The notes below the pieces were generated by a model, which saw only the letters and a program-made list of their open reading frames with translations, had not been told where the DNA came from and ran no database searches. A stretch of 64,000 nt of DNA from Nannocystis bainbridge. Lineage in GTDB: Bacteria; Myxococcota_A; Polyangia; Nannocystales; Nannocystaceae. The translations under genes and the position numbers were made by a program. How positions within the stretch are numbered: the stretch's first letter is position 1; every line of letters starts with the position of its first letter. Below are positions 42,508 to 53,042 of this stretch, in pieces. The stretch spans positions 927,724-991,723 of the forward strand of contig NZ_JAQNDL010000002.1 of assembly GCF_028368995.1 (NCBI RefSeq), in the 5' to 3' direction.

Positions 42508-42565
42508 CCTCGGAGGCCGCGAGGGCCTTCTCAAGCGCGGGCGTCCGGCGCTAAGGTGACGGCCG

Positions 42566-42826
42566 GTGGCGGGCGACGTGCAAAAGCAGCTCGGCGAGCT
42601 CGAGCAGCTGGCGGGCAACCTCGGGGTCCGGGTCTGTTATGAGTCGATGACCGGCCTGTCGCAGGGTGGCGGCGGCCTGTGCAAGGTCCGCGGCGAGTGG
42701 CGGGTGATCATGGACAAGCGGCTCAAGCCGGCCGAGCGCCTGGAGGTGCTCGCCAACGGGCTGAAGAGCTTCGACACCGAGGCGCACTTCTTGTCGCCGC
42801 AGGTGCGGGCGCTGCTCGAGGCGTAG
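42566..42826 (+). CDS. Small conserved-looking hypothetical protein
   Basis: 86 aa from GTG 42566. Soluble, alpha/beta, with two Cys (VRVCYESM and GGGLCKVRG) and a motif-like KVRGEWRVIMDKRLKPAERLE. The composition is not that of a shadow frame: it has balanced hydrophobic and charged residues and ends cleanly before the repeat cluster. I do not recognise the family. It is 58 bp downstream of the vWA gene on the same strand. Confidence 0.6.
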   Translation: MAGDVQKQLGELEQLAGNLGVRVCYESMTGLSQGGGGLCKVRGEWRVIMDKRLKPAERLEVLANGLKSFDTEAHFLSPQVRALLEA

Positions 42827-42921
42827 GCGAATCGGCCCGCGCGACGCGTGGACGACGCTCCCGAGCCGCATGCTCGAGCCGTCGTGCAAGCGATGCCTCG
42901 CCAGCCGACGCGGCACCGGGG

Positions 42922-43018
42922 GACACTCAAATGTCCTCGAAGAACATGTCCCGAAGGCCAGCATGATATGTCCTCCGGGACACGTCGACAGGATGCCTGT
43001 CCCTGCGGACATGTCCGT
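42922..43018. repeat. Palindrome cluster between convergent genes
   Basis: Arms in order: ATGTCCTCGAAGAACATGTCCC (42931-42952), ATATGTCCTCCGGGACACGT (about 42966-42985), and CCTGTCCCTGCGGACATGTCC (about 42996-43016). It fills the middle of a 271-bp gap between the small hypothetical gene and the minus-strand hypothetical gene; nothing else is recognisable there. Confidence 0.85.
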
Positions 43019-43097
43019 TCGCGCAGGCTCCGATCGACCGCGTGCCCGAGCGCCTCGCGCCAGCGTGGAGGCCGGTCAAAACCCCCGCGGGCGGGCA

Positions 43098-43415
43098 CTA
43101 AATAGGGGCCAAGAGATCGGCCAGCGCCGGGTCGTCGGCCAGCAGCGCCGAGACCTCACGTTCCACGGCGGCCCACGCCTCGGAAGAAACGCGGGTCGGG
43201 CGCTGAGCGGCGACGGTCGCGGCGACGAGGCGCTCTGCCGCGACTGCGGGCTCGAGTTCGCCGGCGGCGACCGCCGCCGCGAGCGCCTCGCCGGGCGTCA
43301 CGCCGGTCGTCGACGCGGTCGCCGCGACGCCCTCGGTCGCGGTCGGGCTCACGGGCTGCGGGCCCTCGGCGCGGGTGATGCCCGCGACCGTCGTGGGATC
43401 GTCGATCGGCCGCAT
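43098..43415 (-). CDS. Small hypothetical protein
   Basis: About 105 aa from ATG 43415 (MRPIDDPTTVAGI). Ala/Glu/Thr-rich and probably helical in its second half (GEALAAAVAAGELEPAVAAERLV, then a C terminus with LLADDPALADLLAPI). No signal peptide or membrane segment. Family not recognised. Support is coding-like composition and a clean stop after the repeat cluster. Confidence 0.55.
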   Translation of the reverse strand: MRPIDDPTTVAGITRAEGPQPVSPTATEGVAATASTTGVTPGEALAAAVAAGELEPAVAAERLVAATVAAQRPTRVSSEAWAAVEREVSALLADDPALADLLAPI

Positions 43416-43733
43416 CGGTCTCGCAGGCCAAGGTAACAGGTCCGGCACGCGCTGTCAGGGGCGCGCGGCTCACCTTCGCCCGGCGAGGTCGGCGCGCGAC
43501 CTGCGAGCCGCGGGGGAGGTGGCGAGGTCACCGGGCACCGAGCCATGGCCGGGCGCGCGGCGAGCCGTCGCAGCGCGCCCGGAAAGTCGCTCTGTCGCGC
43601 CGGTCCAGACGCTCACGAGGGGGCGCCGGCGAGGCGCGCGGGGGGCCGCCGCTGGCGGCCGATTGACTTTCGCTCGCGCCCGGGGTCACATGGCGGGGCC
43701 CTGCTTCCTCGCGTGCATGGGCCGGAGTTCGCG
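43416..43733. other. Divergent intergenic region, 318 bp
   Basis: Lies between the starts of the small hypothetical gene (minus) and the PEGA kinase (plus). The kinase frame is open back to 43545, but the extra residues are Arg/Ala-rich and unlike kinases. I see no palindrome copy and no certain promoter here. Confidence 0.5.
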
Positions 43734-46451
43734 TTGAATCAGATCACCCAATTTGGCCCCTACAAGCTGATGGAGCGCATCAGCGTGGGCGGCATGGCGG
43801 AGGTGTACAAGGCCGTCGAGCAGGGCGTCGAGGGCTTCGAGCGGATCGTCGCCGTCAAGCGGATCCTGCCGCACATCGCCGAGGATGACGAATTCATCAC
43901 GATGTTCAAGGACGAGGCCAAGATCGCCGGCCAGCTCCAGCACGGGAACATCGCGCAGATCTACAACCTCGGCCAGCAGGGCGACAGCTTCTACATCGCG
44001 CTCGAGTACGTCGCCGGCAAGGACCTCCGCAACATCTTCACCCGCTGCCAGCAGCAGGGCAAGCCGATGCCGCTCGCGCAGGCCTGCTTCGTGGTGATGA
44101 AAATCTGCGAGGGCCTCGACTACGCCCATAACAAGCGCGACAAGCACGGCCGGCACCTCAACATCGTCCACCGCGACGTGAGCCCGCCGAACATCCTCGT
44201 GTCCTACGAGGGCGAGGTGAAGCTCATCGACTTCGGCGTGGCCAAGGCCGCCGGTCGGGTCTCGCGCACGCAGGCCGGCATCCTCAAGGGCAAGTTCGGC
44301 TACATGTCCCCGGAGCAGGTCCGCGGCATGCCGCTCGACCGCCGCAGCGACGTGTTCTCGCTCGGCGTGGTGCTCTACGAGGTGCTGGTCGGCAACCGCT
44401 TGTTCCAGGGCGAGACCGACTTCGCCACCCTCGAGATGGTGCGCACCGTCGACGTCCCGGTGCCGAGCTCGAAGAACCCGGAGATCCCGAAGGACCTCGA
44501 GAACATCATCATGAAGGCGCTCTCGGGCGAGCCCGAGACCCGCTACCAGACGGCGATGGAGCTCCACGACGACCTCCAGGCCTTCATGTTCGCGCACGGC
44601 ATGTTCTACAGTCGCAAGGACCTCGCGACGTGGATGCGCAAGCAGTACGCGCGAGAGATCGAGCTCGAGAAGGGCTCGGGCAAGGCCCCGCCGGCGCCCG
44701 GGCAGCGGCCCGCCCCGCCCGGAGCTCCGCCGCGCAAGGCCCCGCCGCCGCGCCCGCCGGGCAACAAGACAGTGCCGCCGCAGGCGAGGCCGGCCGCGAT
44801 CCCGCCAGCGGGCCGTTCTGCGGCCCCGGCGAGCCGCTCCGACGCCGATCCGCTGCAGCCGAGCGAGGACCAACTGGCCGCGGCGCGCAAGCGGTCGAAG
44901 ACGATGTTGATGTCGCCGTCGAGCCGGCCTTCGACGCTCAAGCCCGGTACGCCGGCGACCGGGAGCGTGCCGACGCTGCCGCCGGGGATGGGCGGGCCGA
45001 AGGATCCGATCAAGTCGACGATCGTGCCCGGCGGCGCCCCGCCGCAGCCGGCCAAGAGCTCCGCCCCGCCGCGGGCCGCAGCCGCTCCGGCGGCGGCCAA
45101 GGCCGCTCCCATGCCCGCGTCGGACCTCGACTGGGACGACGACGAGCTCGAGACCAAGCTGTTCGACGATCCGGTCGGCGTGCCCAAGGTGAAGCGGCCG
45201 GAAGGCGAGGGGCCGCTGCGCCCGGAGCCGCCGCCGCAGGCCGGCCAGATCGACTCCGACGCCGACGAGGGCTCGCCGACGGTCCAGATCCCGCCGAGCG
45301 CCGCGGCCGTGATCCTGGCCGCCTCGATGGCCCAGGGGCCCTCGCAGGCGATGCCGGCGCCGCCGCCCGGCGCGACCCTCAGCCCCGCGGCCTCGTCGAG
45401 CATGGCCCGCGCGCCGGCCCCGATCGCGCCGTCGGTCACCGGTCCGCGCCCGGCGGCGCAGGCCCAGACGCACGCGGTCACGGCCGAGGTCGAGATCGAG
45501 GACACCGAGACGGGCAAGCGCCCGCCGCCGATCGCCCTCTACGCGGCCGCCGGCATCGGTGCGCTGCTGCTGGTCGTGTTCGTCATCTCGTTCTTGCGCG
45601 ACCCGGCCGTGCCCACGCCGGGCCCGACCGATCCGGTCGCGTCCGCCGACACCGCCGCAGCGCCGCAGCCGACCGCGGCTGTCGGCACGGTCCAGCTCGA
45701 CGTGAAGCCCGCCGACGCGCGCGTCACCGTCAACGGCGTCGAGTACCCCGGCAACACGCCGCGCCTGATCTCCAACCTCGGGCCCGGCACGCACAAGCTG
45801 ATCGTGTCGCAGGACGCTGGCTACCTGCCGTACGAGCAGGATGTCCCGATCGCCGCCGGCCAGCAGCTGGCGCTGCAGGTCAAGCTGCAGGTCCGCGACA
45901 TCACGCTGACGATCAACACCAAGCCGCCGGAGGCGACGGTCAAGCTGCTCGAGACCGGCGCGGCGCCGCTGCCGGTCGGCAAGGGCGGCGAGAGCTTCAA
46001 GCTGACGCGCAAGCCTGGCGTGGCCTACAAGGTCCTGGTCGAGGCGCCCGGGTTCGATCCGAGCGAGGTCCCGGTCAGCTTCAGCGGCGAGGCGTCCGAC
46101 TCCGCCGAGGTCGTGCTCGTCAAGGCCAAGGGCCCGACGCCGCCCGACGTGGTGACGCCGGTGCCGAACAACAACACGGCGACGCCCAAGCCGCCCGTCG
46201 ACAAGCCCAAGCCGCCGGCCGACAAGCCCAAGCCGAAGGCGAAGACGGCCGAGCTCAAGATCGGCAGCGCCCCCGGCCGCCCGCCGGCCACGGTGTGGGT
46301 CGACAACCAGAAGCAGGCAAAGCCGACGCCGGTCGTCGTGATGGTCGCCCCCGGGTCGCACACCATCAAGTGGAAGTACCCCGACGGCAAGACCGAGACC
46401 CGCAAGATCACCGCCACCGACGGCGCGCAGGTCATCAAGGGCACGCCCTGA
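43734..46451 (+). CDS. Ser/Thr protein kinase with membrane helix and PEGA-like domains
   Basis: About 905 aa. The kinase domain (~8-280) has SVGGMAEVYKA, VAVK, HRDVSPPN, DFG and a FGYMSPEQ activation segment. The HRDVSP loop, with Ser in place of Lys, is the myxobacterial form. A long Pro/Ala linker (~300-595) follows, then one transmembrane helix (~601-622), then periplasmic beta domains: a PEGA domain (VQLDVKPADARVTVNGVEY, ~648-715) and two related units ending in KWKYPDGKTETRK. I chose TTG 43734 because GGAG lies 6 nt upstream; GTG 43713 is an alternative. A terminator hairpin follows at 46501. Confidence 0.9.
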   Translation: MNQITQFGPYKLMERISVGGMAEVYKAVEQGVEGFERIVAVKRILPHIAEDDEFITMFKDEAKIAGQLQHGNIAQIYNLGQQGDSFYIALEYVAGKDLRNIFTRCQQQGKPMPLAQACFVVMKICEGLDYAHNKRDKHGRHLNIVHRDVSPPNILVSYEGEVKLIDFGVAKAAGRVSRTQAGILKGKFGYMSPEQVRGMPLDRRSDVFSLGVVLYEVLVGNRLFQGETDFATLEMVRTVDVPVPSSKNPEIPKDLENIIMKALSGEPETRYQTAMELHDDLQAFMFAHGMFYSRKDLATWMRKQYAREIELEKGSGKAPPAPGQRPAPPGAPPRKAPPPRPPGNKTVPPQARPAAIPPAGRSAAPASRSDADPLQPSEDQLAAARKRSKTMLMSPSSRPSTLKPGTPATGSVPTLPPGMGGPKDPIKSTIVPGGAPPQPAKSSAPPRAAAAPAAAKAAPMPASDLDWDDDELETKLFDDPVGVPKVKRPEGEGPLRPEPPPQAGQIDSDADEGSPTVQIPPSAAAVILAASMAQGPSQAMPAPPPGATLSPAASSSMARAPAPIAPSVTGPRPAAQAQTHAVTAEVEIEDTETGKRPPPIALYAAAGIGALLLVVFVISFLRDPAVPTPGPTDPVASADTAAAPQPTAAVGTVQLDVKPADARVTVNGVEYPGNTPRLISNLGPGTHKLIVSQDAGYLPYEQDVPIAAGQQLALQVKLQVRDITLTINTKPPEATVKLLETGAAPLPVGKGGESFKLTRKPGVAYKVLVEAPGFDPSEVPVSFSGEASDSAEVVLVKAKGPTPPDVVTPVPNNNTATPKPPVDKPKPPADKPKPKAKTAELKIGSAPGRPPATVWVDNQKQAKPTPVVVMVAPGSHTIKWKYPDGKTETRKITATDGAQVIKGTP

Positions 46452-46458
46452 ACCCGCG

Positions 46459-46532
46459 CCTGCCCGATCGGGCAGGTCCTCGCGGACATGTGTGAACAGA
46501 CAGGACCCGAGGGCCATGGCCTTCGGGTCCTG
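46459..46532 (+). terminator. Hairpins after the PEGA kinase
   Basis: CCTGCCCGATCGGGCAGG (46459-46476) is a perfect palindrome 8 bp after the stop. A longer hairpin follows: CAGGACCCGA (46501-46510) pairs with TCGGGTCCTG (46523-46532), and the 12 nt between them also pair (GGGCCATGGCCT), giving a stem of about 16 bp. The tail TGTGCTTTCGGG is only mildly T-rich. They may terminate kinase transcription. Confidence 0.6.
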
Positions 46533-46859
46533 TGCTTTCGGGCAGGTCGTCGCGCCCGCGATCCCATGAGCGGTCGATGCTCCGGTGGGCCGTACCGAGG
46601 GGGTGAGCCAGCTCGCTCGCGCGGCGAAGGTGACGATGGCAGGGGCGCTGGTTCGCCCTCGGGCGGCTCCCCACGGCTCATCTTCGACCGATGCGCTCGC
46701 GCGGACTGCCGGTCGGCGCGCCTGTCGCTTCGGACATGTCCCGCAGGGCTGCCGCGCGGAGCCGACGGGCGCCGCTGCTGAGGGGGGGCCCCAGGGACCT
46801 GGTCCATCGGACATGGCCCGAAGGCCAGGGTCTTCGGGCCATGTCGCCCGGCGCGGAGG
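46533..46859. repeat. Convergent intergenic region with palindrome copies and a long hairpin
   Basis: No gene is supported here. It holds CGGACATGTCCCGCAGGG near 46733 and a strong hairpin, ACATGGCCCGAAG (46811-46823) with CTTCGGGCCATGT (46832-46844), a perfect 13-bp stem with an 8-nt loop. That hairpin lies 15 bp from the stop of the minus-strand pilin gene and could terminate it, though no T-run is seen on either side. Confidence 0.65.
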
Positions 46860-47504
46860 TCAGCGGGCCAGCGCCTCGGGGCAGGCCTGGAGCGGGCCGG
46901 CGATCACGCCCTCGGCGGTGGCGACGCCGTCGCGGCGGAACTCGTTGCACGGGTCGGCTTCGTCGTCGCCGCGCACGATCACCGTGAAGCGGCACACCCC
47001 GTGGTCGTCGGGGTTGCTGTTGTGCGTGACCAGGTCGTAATGGTGGGCGTGCGGGGTGGTCTGCACGAACCCGAGGGCGATCCACATCGGGTGGGCCGTC
47101 CATGCCGTCAGCGGATAGGCGCCGGGGACATCGGTCGCGCCGGGCGTGCAGGCTCCGCCGGCGGCGTCGCTGCAGACGATGTCGAGGCTCGGAGTGAAAC
47201 CTGTTTCACCGCCGGCGGACGCGCCCGGCGGATGCGGGCAGCGGTGCGGGGCCTCGGCGCCGTCGTCGGTGAAGCTCGGGCGACGCTCGTGGTAGTACGC
47301 CGCCGTGGCGTTGAACAGCTCGCCCATGACCGTCACTGCCTCCGTGTGACGCTCGTGTCGCTTGATCGCCGCGTGCTCGCGCACCGCGAGGGCCGCGAGG
47401 ATCGCCGCGATCGCGACCACGAGCAGCGAGTCGAGAGACGACAGACCCCGGCGCGCGCGACCGGAGCGTGGTGGGGGAAGCGGGCGATGGGCGTGGGGGG
47501 ACAT
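46860..47504 (-). CDS. Type IV pilin-like (prepilin) protein
   Basis: About 214 aa from ATG 47504. The N terminus has a 22-residue basic leader ending in RRG, then LSSLDSLLVVAIAAILAALA, matching the prepilin peptidase site (cleavage after Gly) and the hydrophobic assembly helix. Residue +5 is Asp instead of the usual Glu. The C-terminal domain carries several Cys (PHRCPHP, VCSDAAGGACTPG, GVCRFT, DPCNE, LQACPE). It is probably a minor pilin or pseudopilin of a type IV pilus or type II secretion system. No other pilus gene is nearby. Confidence 0.8.
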   Translation of the reverse strand: MSPHAHRPLPPPRSGRARRGLSSLDSLLVVAIAAILAALAVREHAAIKRHERHTEAVTVMGELFNATAAYYHERRPSFTDDGAEAPHRCPHPPGASAGGETGFTPSLDIVCSDAAGGACTPGATDVPGAYPLTAWTAHPMWIALGFVQTTPHAHHYDLVTHNSNPDDHGVCRFTVIVRGDDEADPCNEFRRDGVATAEGVIAGPLQACPEALAR

Positions 47505-47702
47505 GATCGCGTCAGTGGGTCGACCGAAGGCCAGCCGGATGGGAGGCTGCTGGGTCTGTCGGCGTGACACGCGGCGCACGAGGGCTGGCCGCTGAACTTC
47601 CTAGGTAAACTCTATTCAAAATTCGATCACACTCGGCTCCGATGCAAGGATCCAGATTCGCACAGGACTCTGGGGTATCTCGCGCGCTCCTGTCCGGCGG
47701 TC
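47505..47702 (-). promoter_or_regulatory. AT-rich upstream region of the pilin-like gene
   Basis: The stretch 47604-47627 (TAGGTAAACTCTATTCAAAATTCG on the plus strand) is markedly AT-rich for this window. It lies about 100 bp upstream of the pilin-like start and downstream of the methyltransferase stop, so it is a candidate promoter. I cannot assign a sigma-factor class. Confidence 0.35.
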
Positions 47703-48518
47703 TCAAGGATGCGCGATCCGGCCCGCGTTTGGGTCGGGCTTGCGCAGAACGGCGAGCAAGTGCGCGCCGAACTGGCGCAGAAAGCTGTCGCGGGCCCACC
47801 ACTCGCCGGCCGCCAGGACTCTGCCGAGCAGCGGCAGCGAGAGGATCCGGGAGATCGGCACGAGCACCCGGATCCCGTACACCCGCGAGAGCTCCAGTTC
47901 GCGGGGGGCGAGCTTGAGCAGGCGGCCGAGCGAATCGTAGCGGGTGACGTGGTGGTCGCCCTCGACGAGGACCCCGCCGGCGGCGACGACCGTGATCGGG
48001 TGGCGGATCCCGTGGGCGACGCCGCGGAGGCTGCGAGGGTTGTTGATCTCGAGCAGCAGCAGGCCGCCGGGCGCCGTGACGCGGACCGCCTCTCGCAGCA
48101 GCGAGCGCACCAGCGCCAGCGAGCTCTCCTCGTCGCGGCCGAGGTGGGCCAGCGTGCGCAGGCAATAGACGGCTTCGTAGGAGGCATCCTCGGCGGGGAT
48201 CTGCAGCGAGTCGCCGTGTTGGTCGAGTTCGGCGAGCGGCGCGACCGAGACGGAGCTGGCGACGCGGCGGACCCACTGGGTGATCTCCGGCGCGCCGTGG
48301 CCGAGGTCGAGGACGCGGCGGCCGGCCACGTGGCGGAGCACGGCCTCGCCCGCGAGCGCCTGGGTGAGCTCGGACGCGCTGGCGCCCGGGTCCGTCATCG
48401 CCGGCACGGGAGCGCCCCACCAGGTCTGTTCGCTGGAAGCCTCGGGCGGTGCGGCCGCGCCCCGGCGGCTGCTCGCGCCTGACGACCGTGGATTCGTTGA
48501 CCCGCTCACAGGCTCCAT
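47703..48518 (-). CDS. SAM-dependent methyltransferase (class I)
   Basis: About 271 aa from ATG 48518. The first ~40 residues are low-complexity. The Rossmann-type core has motif I as RRVLDLGHGAPE (~67-78; the usual GxGxG is GHGAP), an acidic segment, and APGGLLLLEINNPRSL (~150-165) at the motif IV/V position. The end contains two hydrophobic stretches (YGIRVLVPISRILSLPLLGR) resembling lipid- or quinone-type methyltransferases. Substrate unknown. It is divergent from the receiver gene, with starts 30 bp apart. Confidence 0.75.
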   Translation of the reverse strand: MEPVSGSTNPRSSGASSRRGAAAPPEASSEQTWWGAPVPAMTDPGASASELTQALAGEAVLRHVAGRRVLDLGHGAPEITQWVRRVASSVSVAPLAELDQHGDSLQIPAEDASYEAVYCLRTLAHLGRDEESSLALVRSLLREAVRVTAPGGLLLLEINNPRSLRGVAHGIRHPITVVAAGGVLVEGDHHVTRYDSLGRLLKLAPRELELSRVYGIRVLVPISRILSLPLLGRVLAAGEWWARDSFLRQFGAHLLAVLRKPDPNAGRIAHP

Positions 48519-48548
48519 GGTACCCCTTGGACCCTCGAAGGAGCCTCG

Positions 48549-49430
48549 ATGCCGACCAAGATCCTCGCGATCGACGACAGCAAGACCATGCGCCTCGCCA
48601 TCAAGATCACCTTCGCGGCCGAAGACTATGACGTAGTCGCGGTGAGCAAGGGCTCCGAGGCGGTCGCCCGCGCCAAGCAGATGCCAGCGGACGTGCTTAT
48701 CGTCGACGCCGCGCTCGCCGCCGGCGAGCCCTCCGGGTACGATGTGGTCAAGGCGATTCGCGCCGACCCCGACACCGCGCACATCCCGGTGCTCCTCCTG
48801 GTCTCGAACCAGGTCGGCATCGACGAGGCCCAGGTCCAGGCCAGCGGCGCCAACGGGGCGATGATCAAGCCGTTCGACACCCAGGAAATGCTCGAGAAGG
48901 TGACCGCCCTCGCGCAGGGCAAGCCGATCTCGAGCGGCAAGACGGTCCCGAAGACTGCGCCCGCGCCGCAGCCGACCGCCGCGCCGGCCCGTCCGGCGCC
49001 GGCCGTCGCGCCGACGCCCGTGGCCGCCGCGCCGACGCCGGTGGCTGCCCGCCCGGTCCAAGCTCCTTCGACGCCTCCGGCCGCGGCGCCCAAGCCCGCG
49101 GTCGCGGCGACCCCGACGCCCGCGGCGCGGCCCGCGGCGACCCCCGCCAGCGGCGGCAACAAGAATTTCCCGGCAGCTTTCGCTTCAGGAGAGGATATGG
49201 CCAGCAAGATCCCGATCGCGACCCCCATCCCGTTCGCTCCCGCCGATGCGCCGTCCGCCGGCATGCTCAAGCGCCTCCAGGCGGCCGGCGGGGCCGGCAC
49301 TGGGCTCGACCCGAAGGCCGTGCAAGCGCTGCTGTCCCTCAGCCGCGACGTGATCGAGCAGGTCGTTTGGGAGGTCGTCCCGGACATGGCTGAGCAGATC
49401 CTCGCGCGCGGGCAGCAGGCCCGGCACTGA
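48549..49430 (+). CDS. Response regulator with Pro/Ala linker and C-terminal helix pair
   Basis: 293 aa. The receiver domain (~1-122) is intact: IDDSKTMR with the acidic pair, DVLIVDAA with the phospho-Asp (~52), VLLLVSN and MIKPFD with the conserved Lys. A Pro/Ala/Thr linker (~130-205) leads to a short C-terminal region with LSRDVIEQVVWEVVPDMAEQI, a helix pair seen at the ends of several myxobacterial response regulators. It has no DNA-binding domain, so it probably acts by protein contact. RBS-like GGAGCC precedes ATG 48549. Confidence 0.85.
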   Translation: MPTKILAIDDSKTMRLAIKITFAAEDYDVVAVSKGSEAVARAKQMPADVLIVDAALAAGEPSGYDVVKAIRADPDTAHIPVLLLVSNQVGIDEAQVQASGANGAMIKPFDTQEMLEKVTALAQGKPISSGKTVPKTAPAPQPTAAPARPAPAVAPTPVAAAPTPVAARPVQAPSTPPAAAPKPAVAATPTPAARPAATPASGGNKNFPAAFASGEDMASKIPIATPIPFAPADAPSAGMLKRLQAAGGAGTGLDPKAVQALLSLSRDVIEQVVWEVVPDMAEQILARGQQARH

Positions 49431-49643
49431 GCCGTCCCGGGGCTGGCCCCGGTTCCAAGATGATGGCCGCCTCGCGCGATCTGGATCGCTCCCAGGTCGA
49501 TGCGTGGCGGCTTTGCCGTGTTCGCGGTGGTGGCCCACGCGACACACGAAGGTGCGCCCCCGCCGGACCGTGACAGAGTCTCGGCGGGGATGGGCCGCAT
49601 GAGTGCGAGTGACGATGCCGCCCCGACGAGGGCCGGAGGGAGC

Positions 49644-52394
<2,751 letters not shown>

Positions 52395-52415
52395 CGGGCG
52401 CTCGTTCACGAAGGA

Positions 52416-52449
52416 ACGGGCATGTCCTCGCGGACATGCCCGTTTTTTC
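52416..52449 (+). terminator. Terminator formed by a palindrome-family unit after valS
   Basis: AACGGGCATGTCC (52416-52428), TCGC loop, GGACATGCCCGTT (52433-52445): a perfect 13-bp stem whose 3' arm runs into TTTTTTC. Stem plus T-run is a textbook intrinsic terminator, 22 bp after the valS stop. It is the clearest evidence that a repeat copy has become a functional terminator. Confidence 0.88.
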
Positions 52450-52497
52450 ATGTGCGAAAGGACATGTCGTGAAGGGCATGTCTGATAGGACATGCCA
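52450..52497. repeat. Further palindrome arms after the valS terminator
   Basis: CATGTGCGAAAGGACATG, GTCGTGAAGGGCATGTC and TGATAGGACATGCC follow the terminator. Pairings are imperfect. From here to the cdd stop (52623) I see only a direct repeat of GAGCGCCGCGG (52531 and 52561). Confidence 0.8.
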
Positions 52498-52622
52498 GAG
52501 GTCGACGGCGAGGGAATGACGGGGGCTCACGAGCGCCGCGGCGCGAGGTCGCGGACCGGCGAGCGCCGCGGATCGTCAGCGAGTTCGAAGGTCGCGGCGT
52601 CGCGCTCGCGCCGGCGCGGCGC

Positions 52623-53042
52623 TCAGGGCTGGCGCGGCGTCAGGAAGCCGGCGTCGAAGGCCAGCGGCAGGAGGTCGCGGACGGACGAGTGCAGGCGGGC
52701 GCCGCCGGTGGTCACGAGCACGAGGTCGGCGTCGGCGGCGAACTCGAAGAGGATCTGGCGGCACGCACCGCACGGCGGGGTCGGGACCTCGGCGGCGGTG
52801 ACGACGGCGATCGACGCGATCTTGCCCGCGCCGTGGGTCACTGCGTGGAAGATCGCCACCCGCTCGGCGCACAGGCCGAGGGTGTAGCTGGCGTTCTCGA
52901 CGTTGGCGCCGGTCCAGATCCTGCCGTCGACGTCGCGCATGGCGCAGCCGACGGCGAAGCCGCTGAACGGGCAGTGGGCGCGGCCGCGGACCTCGACGGC
53001 TGCGGCGACGAGCGCGGCTTCCTGGGACTCAGTTGCCGTCAT
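52623..53042 (-). CDS. cdd: Cytidine deaminase
   Basis: Deaminates cytidine and deoxycytidine in pyrimidine salvage. 139 aa, the size of the small tetrameric class. The zinc site is complete: CAERVAI (~57-63) with catalytic Glu, and PCGACRQ (~88-94). GANVENASYTLGLCAE is the conserved substrate block. Its ATG overlaps the 3' end of the upstream phosphatase gene by 14 bases, suggesting co-expression, though the two functions have no obvious link. Confidence 0.95.
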   Translation of the reverse strand: MTATESQEAALVAAAVEVRGRAHCPFSGFAVGCAMRDVDGRIWTGANVENASYTLGLCAERVAIFHAVTHGAGKIASIAVVTAAEVPTPPCGACRQILFEFAADADLVLVTTGGARLHSSVRDLLPLAFDAGFLTPRQP

